Positions 53,811 through 62,154 of a stretch of 64,000 bases of DNA are shown here, piece after piece; positions within the stretch are counted from its first letter, which is position 1; every line of letters starts with the position of its first letter. This DNA is from Noviherbaspirillum malthae (lineage in GTDB: Bacteria; Pseudomonadota; Gammaproteobacteria; Burkholderiales; Burkholderiaceae_D): assembly GCF_015352985.1 (NCBI RefSeq), contig NZ_JACYXF010000004.1:248001-312000 (forward strand), given 5' to 3'. Below the pieces are notes generated by a model. That model saw only the letters and a list, made by a program, of their open reading frames with translations. It was not told where the DNA came from and ran no database searches. A program made the translations under genes and the position numbers.

Positions 53811-55307
53811 CTAGGCCAGCAAGACGATGTAGATGGTCAGCAAACAGCAAACGACAACGGCATTGCCCGCCGCATATGCCCAGTTTCTGCCGAGGCTGAT
53901 CTGGTAGAGACCGACGCCGGCATAGCGGCTTGCCGTGAGCGACAGCACCGAGAACGGCGTGACACTGGCGGACAGGCCCCAGCCCGCCAGGATGGCGGCC
54001 ATGTGCGAGATCGGCGGGATGCCTAGTACCGATGGTGTCAGCGTCGATGCGAGGAAGACTGCGGAGAGCACCGGATGAATGCCCGCCAGCGCTGCCGCCA
54101 TGATGCCGAAGACGAGAAAGGCCACCGCCCAGAACGGATGGCCGCTCAGGTGGCTGCCGATGAAGGCAACCCAGGCTTGCGGGAAGGCATCGGCCATGAT
54201 GCTGCCGGCGCAGCCTGCAGACAGGAAAAGACTGGCTTCGCTGGCCAGTGCGGGAAACAGCCGCATGCTGGCCAGCAGGCCCTGCACGCCGTTCGACAGC
54301 CTGCGGCCGGGTTCGCCCATGCCTGCGTTGAAGGCGAGCGAGACGAGCGGTCCCATCATGATGATGGCGGCGGAAATCACGATCTGCAGCATCCTGCTCA
54401 GGCTCATGATCACGACGAGAAAGCTCAGCAGGACGAGCACAACCGGCGCGGCGATCCACAGCAGGGTCGACAGCGGGGTTGCAGGGGTTGCATGTGCCGC
54501 GCCGGATGCGCTGGCCTGAGCATGGCTGGCTGCGCGCCTGCCGGCGACATGCTGCATGAGCACGCTGACGAACATGGTCAGCTGGCCGAGCGCAAGGCCG
54601 ATCGGAAAGACCTCCGCCCAGTGCAATGTGGGATAAAGGGCCAGCAGGATGGCCATGTTGCCAAATACCGGGCTCCAGCAGCTTGCGGCGGAAAAGCCGC
54701 GGCCCACGGAGATGACTGTTGCCGTGCGCGTCTCGCTCGGCTTTTCCGTAGACGGCGCGGCCATCACGTACATCAGGTTGGCGCCGGCCAGGCCAAGGAT
54801 GCCGGAGAAGAACTGGCTGGCGAGCGTGAAGGCCGCGTAGCGCGGCGTACCCTCGCGCTCGCGCAGGGCGGCCCCGATCAGCTGGATGCGCGGACTCTGC
54901 ACCGCGCAGCGCGCGATCAGCAGAACGCTCGCGGTCAGCGAGACCAGCAGGCCCGAAACGAAGACGCCGCGCTGTACCGCGGCGACCGCATCCTTGGCAA
55001 ACGGTATCGCCAGCAGGCCGACCGACAGCAGGACGAAGGACGTGGTGCGCAGCTTGCGGTTGATGCGGCCGAAGCCGGCGGCAATCAGCAGCAGCAAGGC
55101 GCCGAGCATGGGCAGGTAGAGCCACGACGGCCCGCCGAACGCGCTTGCGACCGAACTGGCCGCAAGCGCCATGACGGCCGCGATGCCGACTTTCGTGCCG
55201 GCATCGCCGCCTGTCATGGCATGGCTTTCGGCGCTGTTGCCTGTATTGCTGCCGGAGGTGCCGGCGGTTTCACTCTGTGACCGGGATTCGGATCGATCGG
55301 ACTGCAT
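53811..55307 (-). CDS. Polytopic inner-membrane permease, unassigned
   Basis: A 498-aa protein with about 12 hydrophobic segments. The first 40 residues are hydrophilic (Ser/Thr/Gly-rich). Internal repeats of GLAG-rich helices and a pair of re-entrant-like stretches (SRGFSAASCWSPVFGNMAIL, and AGIHPVLSAVFLASTL) resemble the ion-transporter superfamily of C4-dicarboxylate or Na+/H+ carriers, but I cannot assign a family. The gene overlaps nothing and ends near an AT-rich gap. The thioesterase gene ends 2 bases before its start, so they are one operon. Confidence 0.65.
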   Translation of the reverse strand: MQSDRSESRSQSETAGTSGSNTGNSAESHAMTGGDAGTKVGIAAVMALAASSVASAFGGPSWLYLPMLGALLLLIAAGFGRINRKLRTTSFVLLSVGLLAIPFAKDAVAAVQRGVFVSGLLVSLTASVLLIARCAVQSPRIQLIGAALREREGTPRYAAFTLASQFFSGILGLAGANLMYVMAAPSTEKPSETRTATVISVGRGFSAASCWSPVFGNMAILLALYPTLHWAEVFPIGLALGQLTMFVSVLMQHVAGRRAASHAQASASGAAHATPATPLSTLLWIAAPVVLVLLSFLVVIMSLSRMLQIVISAAIIMMGPLVSLAFNAGMGEPGRRLSNGVQGLLASMRLFPALASEASLFLSAGCAGSIMADAFPQAWVAFIGSHLSGHPFWAVAFLVFGIMAAALAGIHPVLSAVFLASTLTPSVLGIPPISHMAAILAGWGLSASVTPFSVLSLTASRYAGVGLYQISLGRNWAYAAGNAVVVCCLLTIYIVLLA

Positions 55308-55309
55308 GC

Positions 55310-55816
55310 CTATCGGTTCGCCGGCGTCGGCAGGGACAGCAGCTCGTTGTCTTCTTCCTTGCGCAGCTGCGCCATGTGCATCGCATACTGCTCCAGCCGC
55401 TTGTCCTCATCCGTCTGCGGCACCCAGGAGGGAACGCTCACGGTGTCGCCGCCGCCATCGACCGCAACGAAGACGATCAGGCAGCGCGTGGTCAGCTTGC
55501 GGGCGCCGGTGCGCGGATCGGTGGCGCACACTTCGATGGCGATGTGCATGCTGGAACTGCCGGTATGCACCACGCTCGCCTTCACGTCGACGACCTGGCC
55601 GATGAAAATGGGCTTGTAGAAACGAATGCCGCCGACATAAACGGTCACGCAGTAATAGCCGCTCCAGCCGACCGCGCAGGCATAGCCGGCCTGGTCGATC
55701 CATTTCATCACGGCGCCGCCGTGCACCTTGCCGCCGAAGTTCACATCGCCCGGCTCGGCAAGAAAACGCAGCGTGATTTCGCGCGGACGGCTGGTTTCTG
55801 TGGCTTTGGAATTCAT
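55310..55816 (-). CDS. Acyl-CoA thioesterase (hot-dog fold)
   Basis: A 168-aa enzyme with the hot-dog helix and its HGGAVMKWIDQAGYACAVGW motif (family signature HGG.....D), then VTVYVGGIRFYKPIFIGQVVDVKASVVHTGSSSMHIAIEV. It hydrolyses acyl-CoA to free acid and CoA. ATG 55816 follows AGGGAGA. Its C terminus (EEDNELLSLPTPANR) adds about 15 residues beyond the fold. Substrate chain length is unknown. Confidence 0.9.
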   Translation of the reverse strand: MNSKATETSRPREITLRFLAEPGDVNFGGKVHGGAVMKWIDQAGYACAVGWSGYYCVTVYVGGIRFYKPIFIGQVVDVKASVVHTGSSSMHIAIEVCATDPRTGARKLTTRCLIVFVAVDGGGDTVSVPSWVPQTDEDKRLEQYAMHMAQLRKEEDNELLSLPTPANR

Positions 55817-56033
55817 TCGATTCTCCCTGTCATCATGGTTGGCGCTGCATGCAGCACCGAATGGCATCCAGTGTAATGGCTATCCGGTCCTGCTGGAATA
55901 GCGGCATGCGATTCCAGCGCATTCGTTTCGACGGTCTGGCCGCCAGTCCGCCTAGCCAATCGACATGCCGGGATTATGGGACAATCCCCAGCTCCAACAA
56001 AGACGCTACCTATCGCTATCCAGGAACCACCGC

Positions 56034-56972
56034 ATGAAACACCGACTTCTTCAATTTGACCGCATGCAACCCTCGCTCGAAGCAGCGCTCGCCGAACGCT
56101 ACGACGTGCATCCGCTCTGGACCGAATCCGATCGGAAGGATTTCCTTGCGCGGCGCGGCCATGAGTTCGCGGCGCTGGTCACGCGCGCGGCCAGCGGAGC
56201 CGACGCGGCCCTCATCGACGCCCTGCCTTCGCTGCGCGTCATTTCCAGCTTCGGCGTCGGACTGGACAAGCTCGATCTCGATGCGGCCAGACGGCGCGGC
56301 ATTGCCGTCGGCTATACGCCCGACGTGCTCAATGATGCCGTGGCCGACACCGCGTTCGCCTTGCTGCTCGACGTCGCGCGCGGGCTGTCGGCAGCCGACC
56401 GCTTCGTGCGCCGGGGCGAATGGGCGACCAAAACCTTCCCCCTGTCGACGCAAGTCAGCGGCAAGCGGCTGGGCATCCTCGGACTCGGCCGCATCGGCCG
56501 CGTGATCGCGCGGCGCGCGTCGGGCTTCGACATGGAAGTGCGATATCACAACCGCAGGGAGCTGGCGGATGCGCCTTATGCCTACGAGGCATCGCTGGAA
56601 GAACTCGCCCGCTGGGCCGATTTCCTGGTCATCGCCAGCGCGGGCGGTCCGGAAGCCCGGCATCTGGTGTCGGCGAACATCCTTGATGCGCTGGGACCGT
56701 CGGGCTTCCTGATCAACATCTCGCGCGGCACCGTGGTCGACGAGGCGGCGCTGGTGGAGGCGCTCGCACAGCGCCGCATCGCCGGCGCCGGGCTCGATGT
56801 GTTCGAGAACGAACCGCATGTGCCTCAGGCGCTGTTCGGACTCGACAACGTGGTCCTGCTGCCGCACATGGCCAGCGCCACGCACGAAACCCGGGAGGCG
56901 ATGGCTGCGCTGGTCCTGGAAAACCTGGCGCATTTCTTCGAGCACGGTACGCCCAAGGCGTCCGCAATCTGA
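56034..56972 (+). CDS. D-2-hydroxyacid dehydrogenase (glyoxylate/hydroxypyruvate reductase-like)
   Basis: A 312-aa NAD(P)-dependent reductase. The Rossmann motif GLGRIGRVIARRASGF is near residue 145-160, the substrate Arg is in NISRGTVVDE, the Glu in VFENEPH and the His in LPHMASATHETRE. Length and residues match HPR/GRHPR-type enzymes, which reduce glyoxylate or hydroxypyruvate. ATG 56034 is preferred; the longer frame has no ribosome-binding site. Confidence 0.9.
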   Translation: MKHRLLQFDRMQPSLEAALAERYDVHPLWTESDRKDFLARRGHEFAALVTRAASGADAALIDALPSLRVISSFGVGLDKLDLDAARRRGIAVGYTPDVLNDAVADTAFALLLDVARGLSAADRFVRRGEWATKTFPLSTQVSGKRLGILGLGRIGRVIARRASGFDMEVRYHNRRELADAPYAYEASLEELARWADFLVIASAGGPEARHLVSANILDALGPSGFLINISRGTVVDEAALVEALAQRRIAGAGLDVFENEPHVPQALFGLDNVVLLPHMASATHETREAMAALVLENLAHFFEHGTPKASAI

Positions 56973-57224
56973 GCAGCCCCGGCCTGCCTGGTCCTTGCTA
57001 GCGGGCCAGGGGCATGCCAGAAAGGCAACTCTTTCGGCTGCAGTTGCACCGGTGCGACGCGGAGCACCGTAAAAGCCGATACAGACAGGGAATAAGGAAG
57101 CGGACAGACCTCTTTCCGCTTCCACTAAAATGTTTCCTTGTGGCATTATTTGGGCATTGAACATCATGCCCAATCATGCATCCCTGCTTCGCCGAGAAGA
57201 CGGGCCGCCACCGCGAGCAGCCGA

Positions 57225-60062
57225 ATGACTCCGCACTTTCCTCCCAGCCAAAGCCTGCCCGGCACCAAATCCACCATTCGCCTGGTTGCCGATTCCGCGC
57301 CCATGGTGATGTGGATGCTGGACGCGGAAAATGTCTGCACCTACATCAATCCGAGCACGGCGGCCCTGTTTGCGGAAAACGAGAAGATCGATATCTCGGC
57401 CTGGCTGGAATTCATGCATCCGGACGACATGCCGCGCGTCCTTCCCGTTTTGCATGAGGCCATCGCGGCCAGGCGGGAATACCAGCTGCGCTACCGCATC
57501 CTCCGCAGCGACGGCTCGATCCGCTGGATGCAGGGCACCGGCGCGCCGCGCTTCGACGGCAGCGGCGAATTCATCGGCTATAACGGCACCGAGATCGATG
57601 TCAGCGACCATCATGCGGCGCTGGAAGACATCAGCAAGAGCGAAGCCACGCACCGGCTGCTGACGGAAAACAGCCTGGACGTGATCACCCACCATGACGG
57701 CGCCAGCATCGTGCGGCACATTTCATCGTCGGTAACGCCCCTGCTCGGCTACGAGCCCTCCGAACTGCTCGGCACCTCGGCCTACGAGCATATCCATGCC
57801 GATGACAAGGCGCTCATCATCGCAGAGGTGAAGCGCCAGCTTGCCGGCGGCGAAGGCAGGATGGTGGAACTGCGCAAGCGGCACAAGCTGGGCCATTACG
57901 TGTGGATGGCGACCAAGATGCGCACGCTGATCGATCCGCTCACGAAGGAATGCACCGGCGTGATCTCGGTCTGCCGCGACATGACCTTCGAGCGCCAGGC
58001 CACCGAGGAACTGAAGAAGCGCGAGGAGCGCTTTCGCAGCCTGACCACCCTTTCCTCCGACTGGTACTGGGAAACGGACGAGGCAGACCGCTTCACCTTC
58101 ATTTCCGAGGGCGCGGAAAGAATTTTCGATACGCCGGCCAGCTACTTTCTGCAAAAAACGCGCGCGGACATCGCGGCCGACCTGTCCGAACCGGGCCTGC
58201 GGGAGTATCGCGAGAGGCTTGCGGGCAGGCAGCCGTTCCGGGATCTGCGCTATTCGAGCATCTCGCCCGGCGACGGCAAGCTGTGCTGCGTGAGCATATC
58301 GGGCGAGCCGGTATTCGAAGACGGCATCTTCCGCGGCTACCGCGGCATCGGCCGCGACGTGACGCAGGAAATCGAGGTCGCCGAACGCCTGCTGCAGCTC
58401 GCCAACGAAAACAAGGCGCTGGTCGAAAACTCGCTGGACATCATCGCGCTGCTGGATGCGGAAGGGCGCTTCCTGCGCATCAACGGCGCGCTCACCGAGA
58501 TTCTCGGCTACCGGCCGGAGGAATGGCTGGGCCGGCCTTACTCCGACTTCCTGCATCCCGACGAACTGCAGGAGACGCGCGCGGTGGATGCCGGCCTGCG
58601 CACCGGCAAGAATACCGTCCAGGACTACGAAACGCGCTGGGTGCGCAGGGACGGCAGCATCGCGCATCTGTCACTGTCTGCGCGCTGGGCTGAAGACAGG
58701 GCTGCCCTGTACGTGACCGCCCGCGACGTCACTGCACGCAAGCAGGCCGAACGCCGTCTCGAACACCTGGCCACGCACGACACCCTGACCGGCCTGCCGA
58801 ACCGCGCCTATCTCAACACCCGGGTGCAGCAGATGATCGAAGGCACGCCGCGCAATCAAAGCGTGGCCATCTTCTTCATCGATCTCGACCGCTTCAAGGA
58901 GGTCAACGATTCCTTCGGCCACGAACCGGGCGACATGCTGCTGTGCGAAGTGGGGCAGCGGCTGCAGAAGCATCTGCGGCCGGACGACTTCATCGCCCGC
59001 CTCGGCGGCGACGAGTTCGTGGTGGCCGCCCCCTGTTCCGCCGGCCGCGAGTCGGCGGACGCCATCGCCAGCAAGCTGCTGTCGACGCTCGGCGCGCCGG
59101 TGCAGGTCGCCGGACAGGAAGTGTTCGTCGGCGCATCGATCGGCATCAGCATGTACCCCGAGCACGGGCAGACCAAGGAACTGCTCTTCCAGTGCGCCGA
59201 CACCGCGATGTACCGCGCCAAGGGAGCCGGGCGCAACGGCTACCGCTTCTTCGAGCCGGAGATGAGCATCGCGGCCAAGACCCGGATGACGCTCGACCTG
59301 TCGCTGCGCCATGCGCTGGAACGGCGGGAACTGTCGCTGCACTACCAGCCGCGTATCGATCTCAAGACCATGTCCATCGTCGGCATGGAAGCGCTGGCGC
59401 GCTGGCGCCATCCGGAACTGGGCGACGTGCCGCCGATGCAGTTCATCCCGATCGCCGAGGACAACGGCCTGATCGAAACCATAGGCCACTGGGTGCTGGA
59501 GGAAGCCTGCACCCAGACCCAGCGCCTGCTTGCCAAGTTCGGCAGGCAGCTGCGCATCTCGGTCAACCTGTCGGCGCGCCAGCTCAAGTCCCGCACCATC
59601 GTCGACCAGGTGCGCGGCATTCTCGACAAGACCGGCATTCCGCCGCAGCTGCTGGAACTGGAACTGACGGAAAGCGCGCTCATCGACGACATTGCGCACT
59701 CGGCCGGCATGCTCAAGCAGCTCAAGGCCCTGGGCATACAGCTTGCAGTCGACGATTTCGGCACCGGTTATTCCGGCCTGGCCTATCTGCGGCGCTTTCC
59801 GCTGGACGTGCTCAAGCTCGACCGCTCGTTCGTGATGCATCAGGACGAAGCAGAAAACAGCCCCGAATTCATCAAGGCCTTCGTCGACATGGCGCATGCC
59901 CTGAAGATGGCGGTAGTGGCCGAAGGCGTCGAGACCGCGGAAACGCTGCAATTCCTGCGCAAAGCGTCCTGCGACGAAGCGCAAGGCTACTTCCTGGCAA
60001 GGCCGCTGACGCTGGAGGCTTTCGAAGCCTACCTGTCGCGGCTGCCTGGCACGGCCAAGTAA
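57225..60062 (+). CDS. PAS-GGDEF-EAL protein (c-di-GMP turnover)
   Basis: About 945 aa, no membrane segments. Four PAS domains (first from RLVADSAPMVMWMLDAENVC; last from ALVENSLDIIALLDAEG) precede GGDEF (ARLGGDEFVV near residue 594) and EAL (MEALARW near 722). The GGDEF has an inhibitory I-site RPDD five residues ahead. EAL catalytic stretches NGLIETIGHWVLEEAC and DDFGTGYSGLAYL are intact. It can in principle both make and degrade c-di-GMP. ATG 57225 is chosen; a GTG at 57138 is possible. No PAS cofactor motif is visible. Confidence 0.93.
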   Translation: MTPHFPPSQSLPGTKSTIRLVADSAPMVMWMLDAENVCTYINPSTAALFAENEKIDISAWLEFMHPDDMPRVLPVLHEAIAARREYQLRYRILRSDGSIRWMQGTGAPRFDGSGEFIGYNGTEIDVSDHHAALEDISKSEATHRLLTENSLDVITHHDGASIVRHISSSVTPLLGYEPSELLGTSAYEHIHADDKALIIAEVKRQLAGGEGRMVELRKRHKLGHYVWMATKMRTLIDPLTKECTGVISVCRDMTFERQATEELKKREERFRSLTTLSSDWYWETDEADRFTFISEGAERIFDTPASYFLQKTRADIAADLSEPGLREYRERLAGRQPFRDLRYSSISPGDGKLCCVSISGEPVFEDGIFRGYRGIGRDVTQEIEVAERLLQLANENKALVENSLDIIALLDAEGRFLRINGALTEILGYRPEEWLGRPYSDFLHPDELQETRAVDAGLRTGKNTVQDYETRWVRRDGSIAHLSLSARWAEDRAALYVTARDVTARKQAERRLEHLATHDTLTGLPNRAYLNTRVQQMIEGTPRNQSVAIFFIDLDRFKEVNDSFGHEPGDMLLCEVGQRLQKHLRPDDFIARLGGDEFVVAAPCSAGRESADAIASKLLSTLGAPVQVAGQEVFVGASIGISMYPEHGQTKELLFQCADTAMYRAKGAGRNGYRFFEPEMSIAAKTRMTLDLSLRHALERRELSLHYQPRIDLKTMSIVGMEALARWRHPELGDVPPMQFIPIAEDNGLIETIGHWVLEEACTQTQRLLAKFGRQLRISVNLSARQLKSRTIVDQVRGILDKTGIPPQLLELELTESALIDDIAHSAGMLKQLKALGIQLAVDDFGTGYSGLAYLRRFPLDVLKLDRSFVMHQDEAENSPEFIKAFVDMAHALKMAVVAEGVETAETLQFLRKASCDEAQGYFLARPLTLEAFEAYLSRLPGTAK

Positions 60063-60186
60063 GGCAGGGCAGCCGGCGGCGGCAGGCTACAATGCCGGGA
60101 ATGATGCGGCAGCTGCGGCAACCGCATCGTCCTCAATCCATCATCACCAGACCGGCGGCATGACCGTTCGGCAGGAGAACAATCCC

Positions 60187-61407
60187 ATGAGCAGTCCAAT
60201 GGATTCCGCACTGGAACAGGCGCGCACGCTGTTTTTTCAGGGCGTAGAACATTTCGAGGCAGGCCGTCTGGAGCAGGCCCGCGCCGCCTTCGAAGCGTCG
60301 TTGTCCCATGCGCCGGGACGTCCTTCTGTGGCCGGCAACCTCGGCATCACGCTGTGCCATCTGCACCGCTTCGCGGAGGCCGTTCCGCTGCTGGAACTGG
60401 CCACCGGCGCCGATCCGGCCTATGCGGATGCCTGGGCCAGCCTCGGCTTGGCGCAGGAAGCGCTCGGGCGCTGGCCGGAGGCGGTCGAAGCGCTGGAGCA
60501 GGCCATCCGCCTGAGCCCGGGCCAGGCTGCATTGCAGCTGCACAAGGCCCAGTGCCTGCTGCGCCAGGCGCGCGTGCAGGACGCCCTGCATGCCTTCGAC
60601 CAATGCCTTGCAACGGCGCCAGAATTTGCGCAGGCTTGGAGCGCGCGCGGCAGCCTGCTGCGCGAACTGAACCGGCTGGACGAAGCCGCCGCCTGTTTCG
60701 AAAAGGCGCTTGCCTTCGGCGGCGATGCGGAGCTCAACGGCTACTATCTCGCCTCGGTGCGCGGCAACGCGGCTCCCTCCATTCCGCCCGCGCCGCCGCG
60801 CCGCTATGTCGAGGGATTGTTCGATGACTATGCAAGCGACTTCCAGCAGCATGTCGTCGGGCAACTGGGCTATCAGGGCTATGAGCGCCTGCTGCGCCCT
60901 CTCGTCGATGCCGGCAAAACATTCGGCCGTGCGCTCGACCTGGGCTGCGGCACCGGTCTGTGCGCACCGCTCCTGCGTCCGATTGCGGAGACCATCGACG
61001 GCGTCGACATTTCCCAGGCCATGCTGGAACAGGCGCGCCGGCTGGGCATCTACCGTGAGCTGACGCATGCGGATATCGCCTCCTATCTGGCGGTTTCCCA
61101 GGAGCCGGCAGACCTGGTGGTGGCTGCGGATGTCTTCATCTATGTCGGCGAACTGGCCGAGGTGTTCAAGCATGTGCGCCGCCTGCTGGCGCCTTCCGGC
61201 CGCTTCCTTTTCACCGTGGAAGCGCCGGAGGGAACGCAGGCCGGGCAGGATCTGCAGCTTCTGCCCAGCCTGCGCTATGCCCATTCGGAACCGTACATCC
61301 GCAAGCTGGCGCAGGCATCCGGCTTCCGCGTGGACGAGATTGCATGCGCGCCGATACGGCATGACCAGGGGCGGCCGGTGGAAGGCTTGTACGTTTATCT
61401 CGCCTGA
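60187..61407 (+). CDS. TPR-containing SAM-dependent methyltransferase
   Basis: A 406-aa protein. The first half is TPR (ARTLFFQGVEHFEAGRLEQARAAFEASLSHAPG and following repeats). The second half is a class I methyltransferase: ALDLGCGTGLCAPLLRPIAETIDGVDISQAMLEQARR is the SAM motif, followed by DLVVAADVFIYVGELAEVFKHVRRLLAPSGRFLFTVE. Such fusions act on proteins or small molecules; the acceptor is unknown. AGGAGAA precedes ATG 60187. It follows the GGDEF/EAL gene, spacing 124 bases. Confidence 0.85.
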   Translation: MSSPMDSALEQARTLFFQGVEHFEAGRLEQARAAFEASLSHAPGRPSVAGNLGITLCHLHRFAEAVPLLELATGADPAYADAWASLGLAQEALGRWPEAVEALEQAIRLSPGQAALQLHKAQCLLRQARVQDALHAFDQCLATAPEFAQAWSARGSLLRELNRLDEAAACFEKALAFGGDAELNGYYLASVRGNAAPSIPPAPPRRYVEGLFDDYASDFQQHVVGQLGYQGYERLLRPLVDAGKTFGRALDLGCGTGLCAPLLRPIAETIDGVDISQAMLEQARRLGIYRELTHADIASYLAVSQEPADLVVAADVFIYVGELAEVFKHVRRLLAPSGRFLFTVEAPEGTQAGQDLQLLPSLRYAHSEPYIRKLAQASGFRVDEIACAPIRHDQGRPVEGLYVYLA

Positions 61408-61445
61408 GCATCTGGCGAGCTGTTCAAATTTCGATGGGGGCTACC

Positions 61446-61808
61446 ATGCAGGAAAGAATCGCGCAGATGGCTTTGCGCCTGCACCAGATGACCGGCGAGC
61501 CGCTCGCGCATTGCAGCTACTTGCTGGATCAGACCAAGGGCGATTATGAAACGGCGCTGAAGATTCTCGAGAGGATTCTGGAGCAGCGCAGGCAGGGGAT
61601 CACGGCATCCGGCGAGGGTGCAGGTGATGCTGCCGATTTGCCGGCGGAGCAGGAAGCGCAGGATGCGCTCCCCAGCCTTGAGCAGCGAGTCGAACGGCTG
61701 GAGGCGCAGCTTGCTTATCTGACGGGCGTGCTGACGACGATGAGCGGGCAGTTGTCGGATTTGCTGGGGAAACTGGCCGATTCAGGGAGTGGAACTAAAG
61801 AAGAGTAG
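61446..61808 (+). CDS. UBA-like/coiled-coil protein
   Basis: A 120-aa protein. Residues 1-45 (MALRLHQMTGEPLAHCSYLLDQTKGDYETALKILERILEQRR) match the UBA/EF-Ts N-terminal helical type. An acidic linker follows, and residues 75-110 form a coiled coil (SLEQRVERLEAQLAYLTGVLTTMSGQLSDLLGKLA). ATG 61446 follows GGGGG. Function unknown; 38 bases past the methyltransferase, probably the same transcript. Confidence 0.65.
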   Translation: MQERIAQMALRLHQMTGEPLAHCSYLLDQTKGDYETALKILERILEQRRQGITASGEGAGDAADLPAEQEAQDALPSLEQRVERLEAQLAYLTGVLTTMSGQLSDLLGKLADSGSGTKEE

Positions 61809-61850
61809 CATTTTGCGAGAGCGATACGGGTGTTGCGATTTCCTCGCTCG

Positions 61851-62110
61851 CCCTACTCCCTCCCCTTCAAGGGCGCCCGGCGAGGGGGAGGGTTGGGGTG
61901 GGGATGGGTTTCAAACCTAGCATCGCCACATTGAAACCCATCCCCCTCCTAACCTCCCACCTCGCCGGCCGCCCTTGAAAGGGGAGGAACATTCTTTATC
62001 ATTTTGCCTTCCACGTTGCCGCTTGCAAGCGGCTCCGACTCCGTAGGCGCAACGCATGCGTTGCGAGACCCCTGCTACGGTCCACCTTCTTGAAAGGTGA
62101 GGCGCATTCT
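61851..62110. repeat. Intergenic palindromic repeat, copy 3 (inverted)
   Basis: It is the reverse orientation of copy 1. GGGGATGGGTTTCAA (61900-61914) is mirrored exactly at 61931-61945. After CCTCCCACCTCGCCGGCCGCCC come a 16-base palindrome around CTTGCAAG (62021-62036 region) and an 18-base one, CGCAAC...GTTGCG (62048-62065), then GAGACCCCTGC. The order is that of copy 1 read backwards. Lies between the UBA-like gene and glgX, whose 3' ends face each other. Confidence 0.8.
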
Positions 62111-62154
62111 TTACACATGCAAGCTGCGTCAAAGCCTCACAACGCACCCAAGCC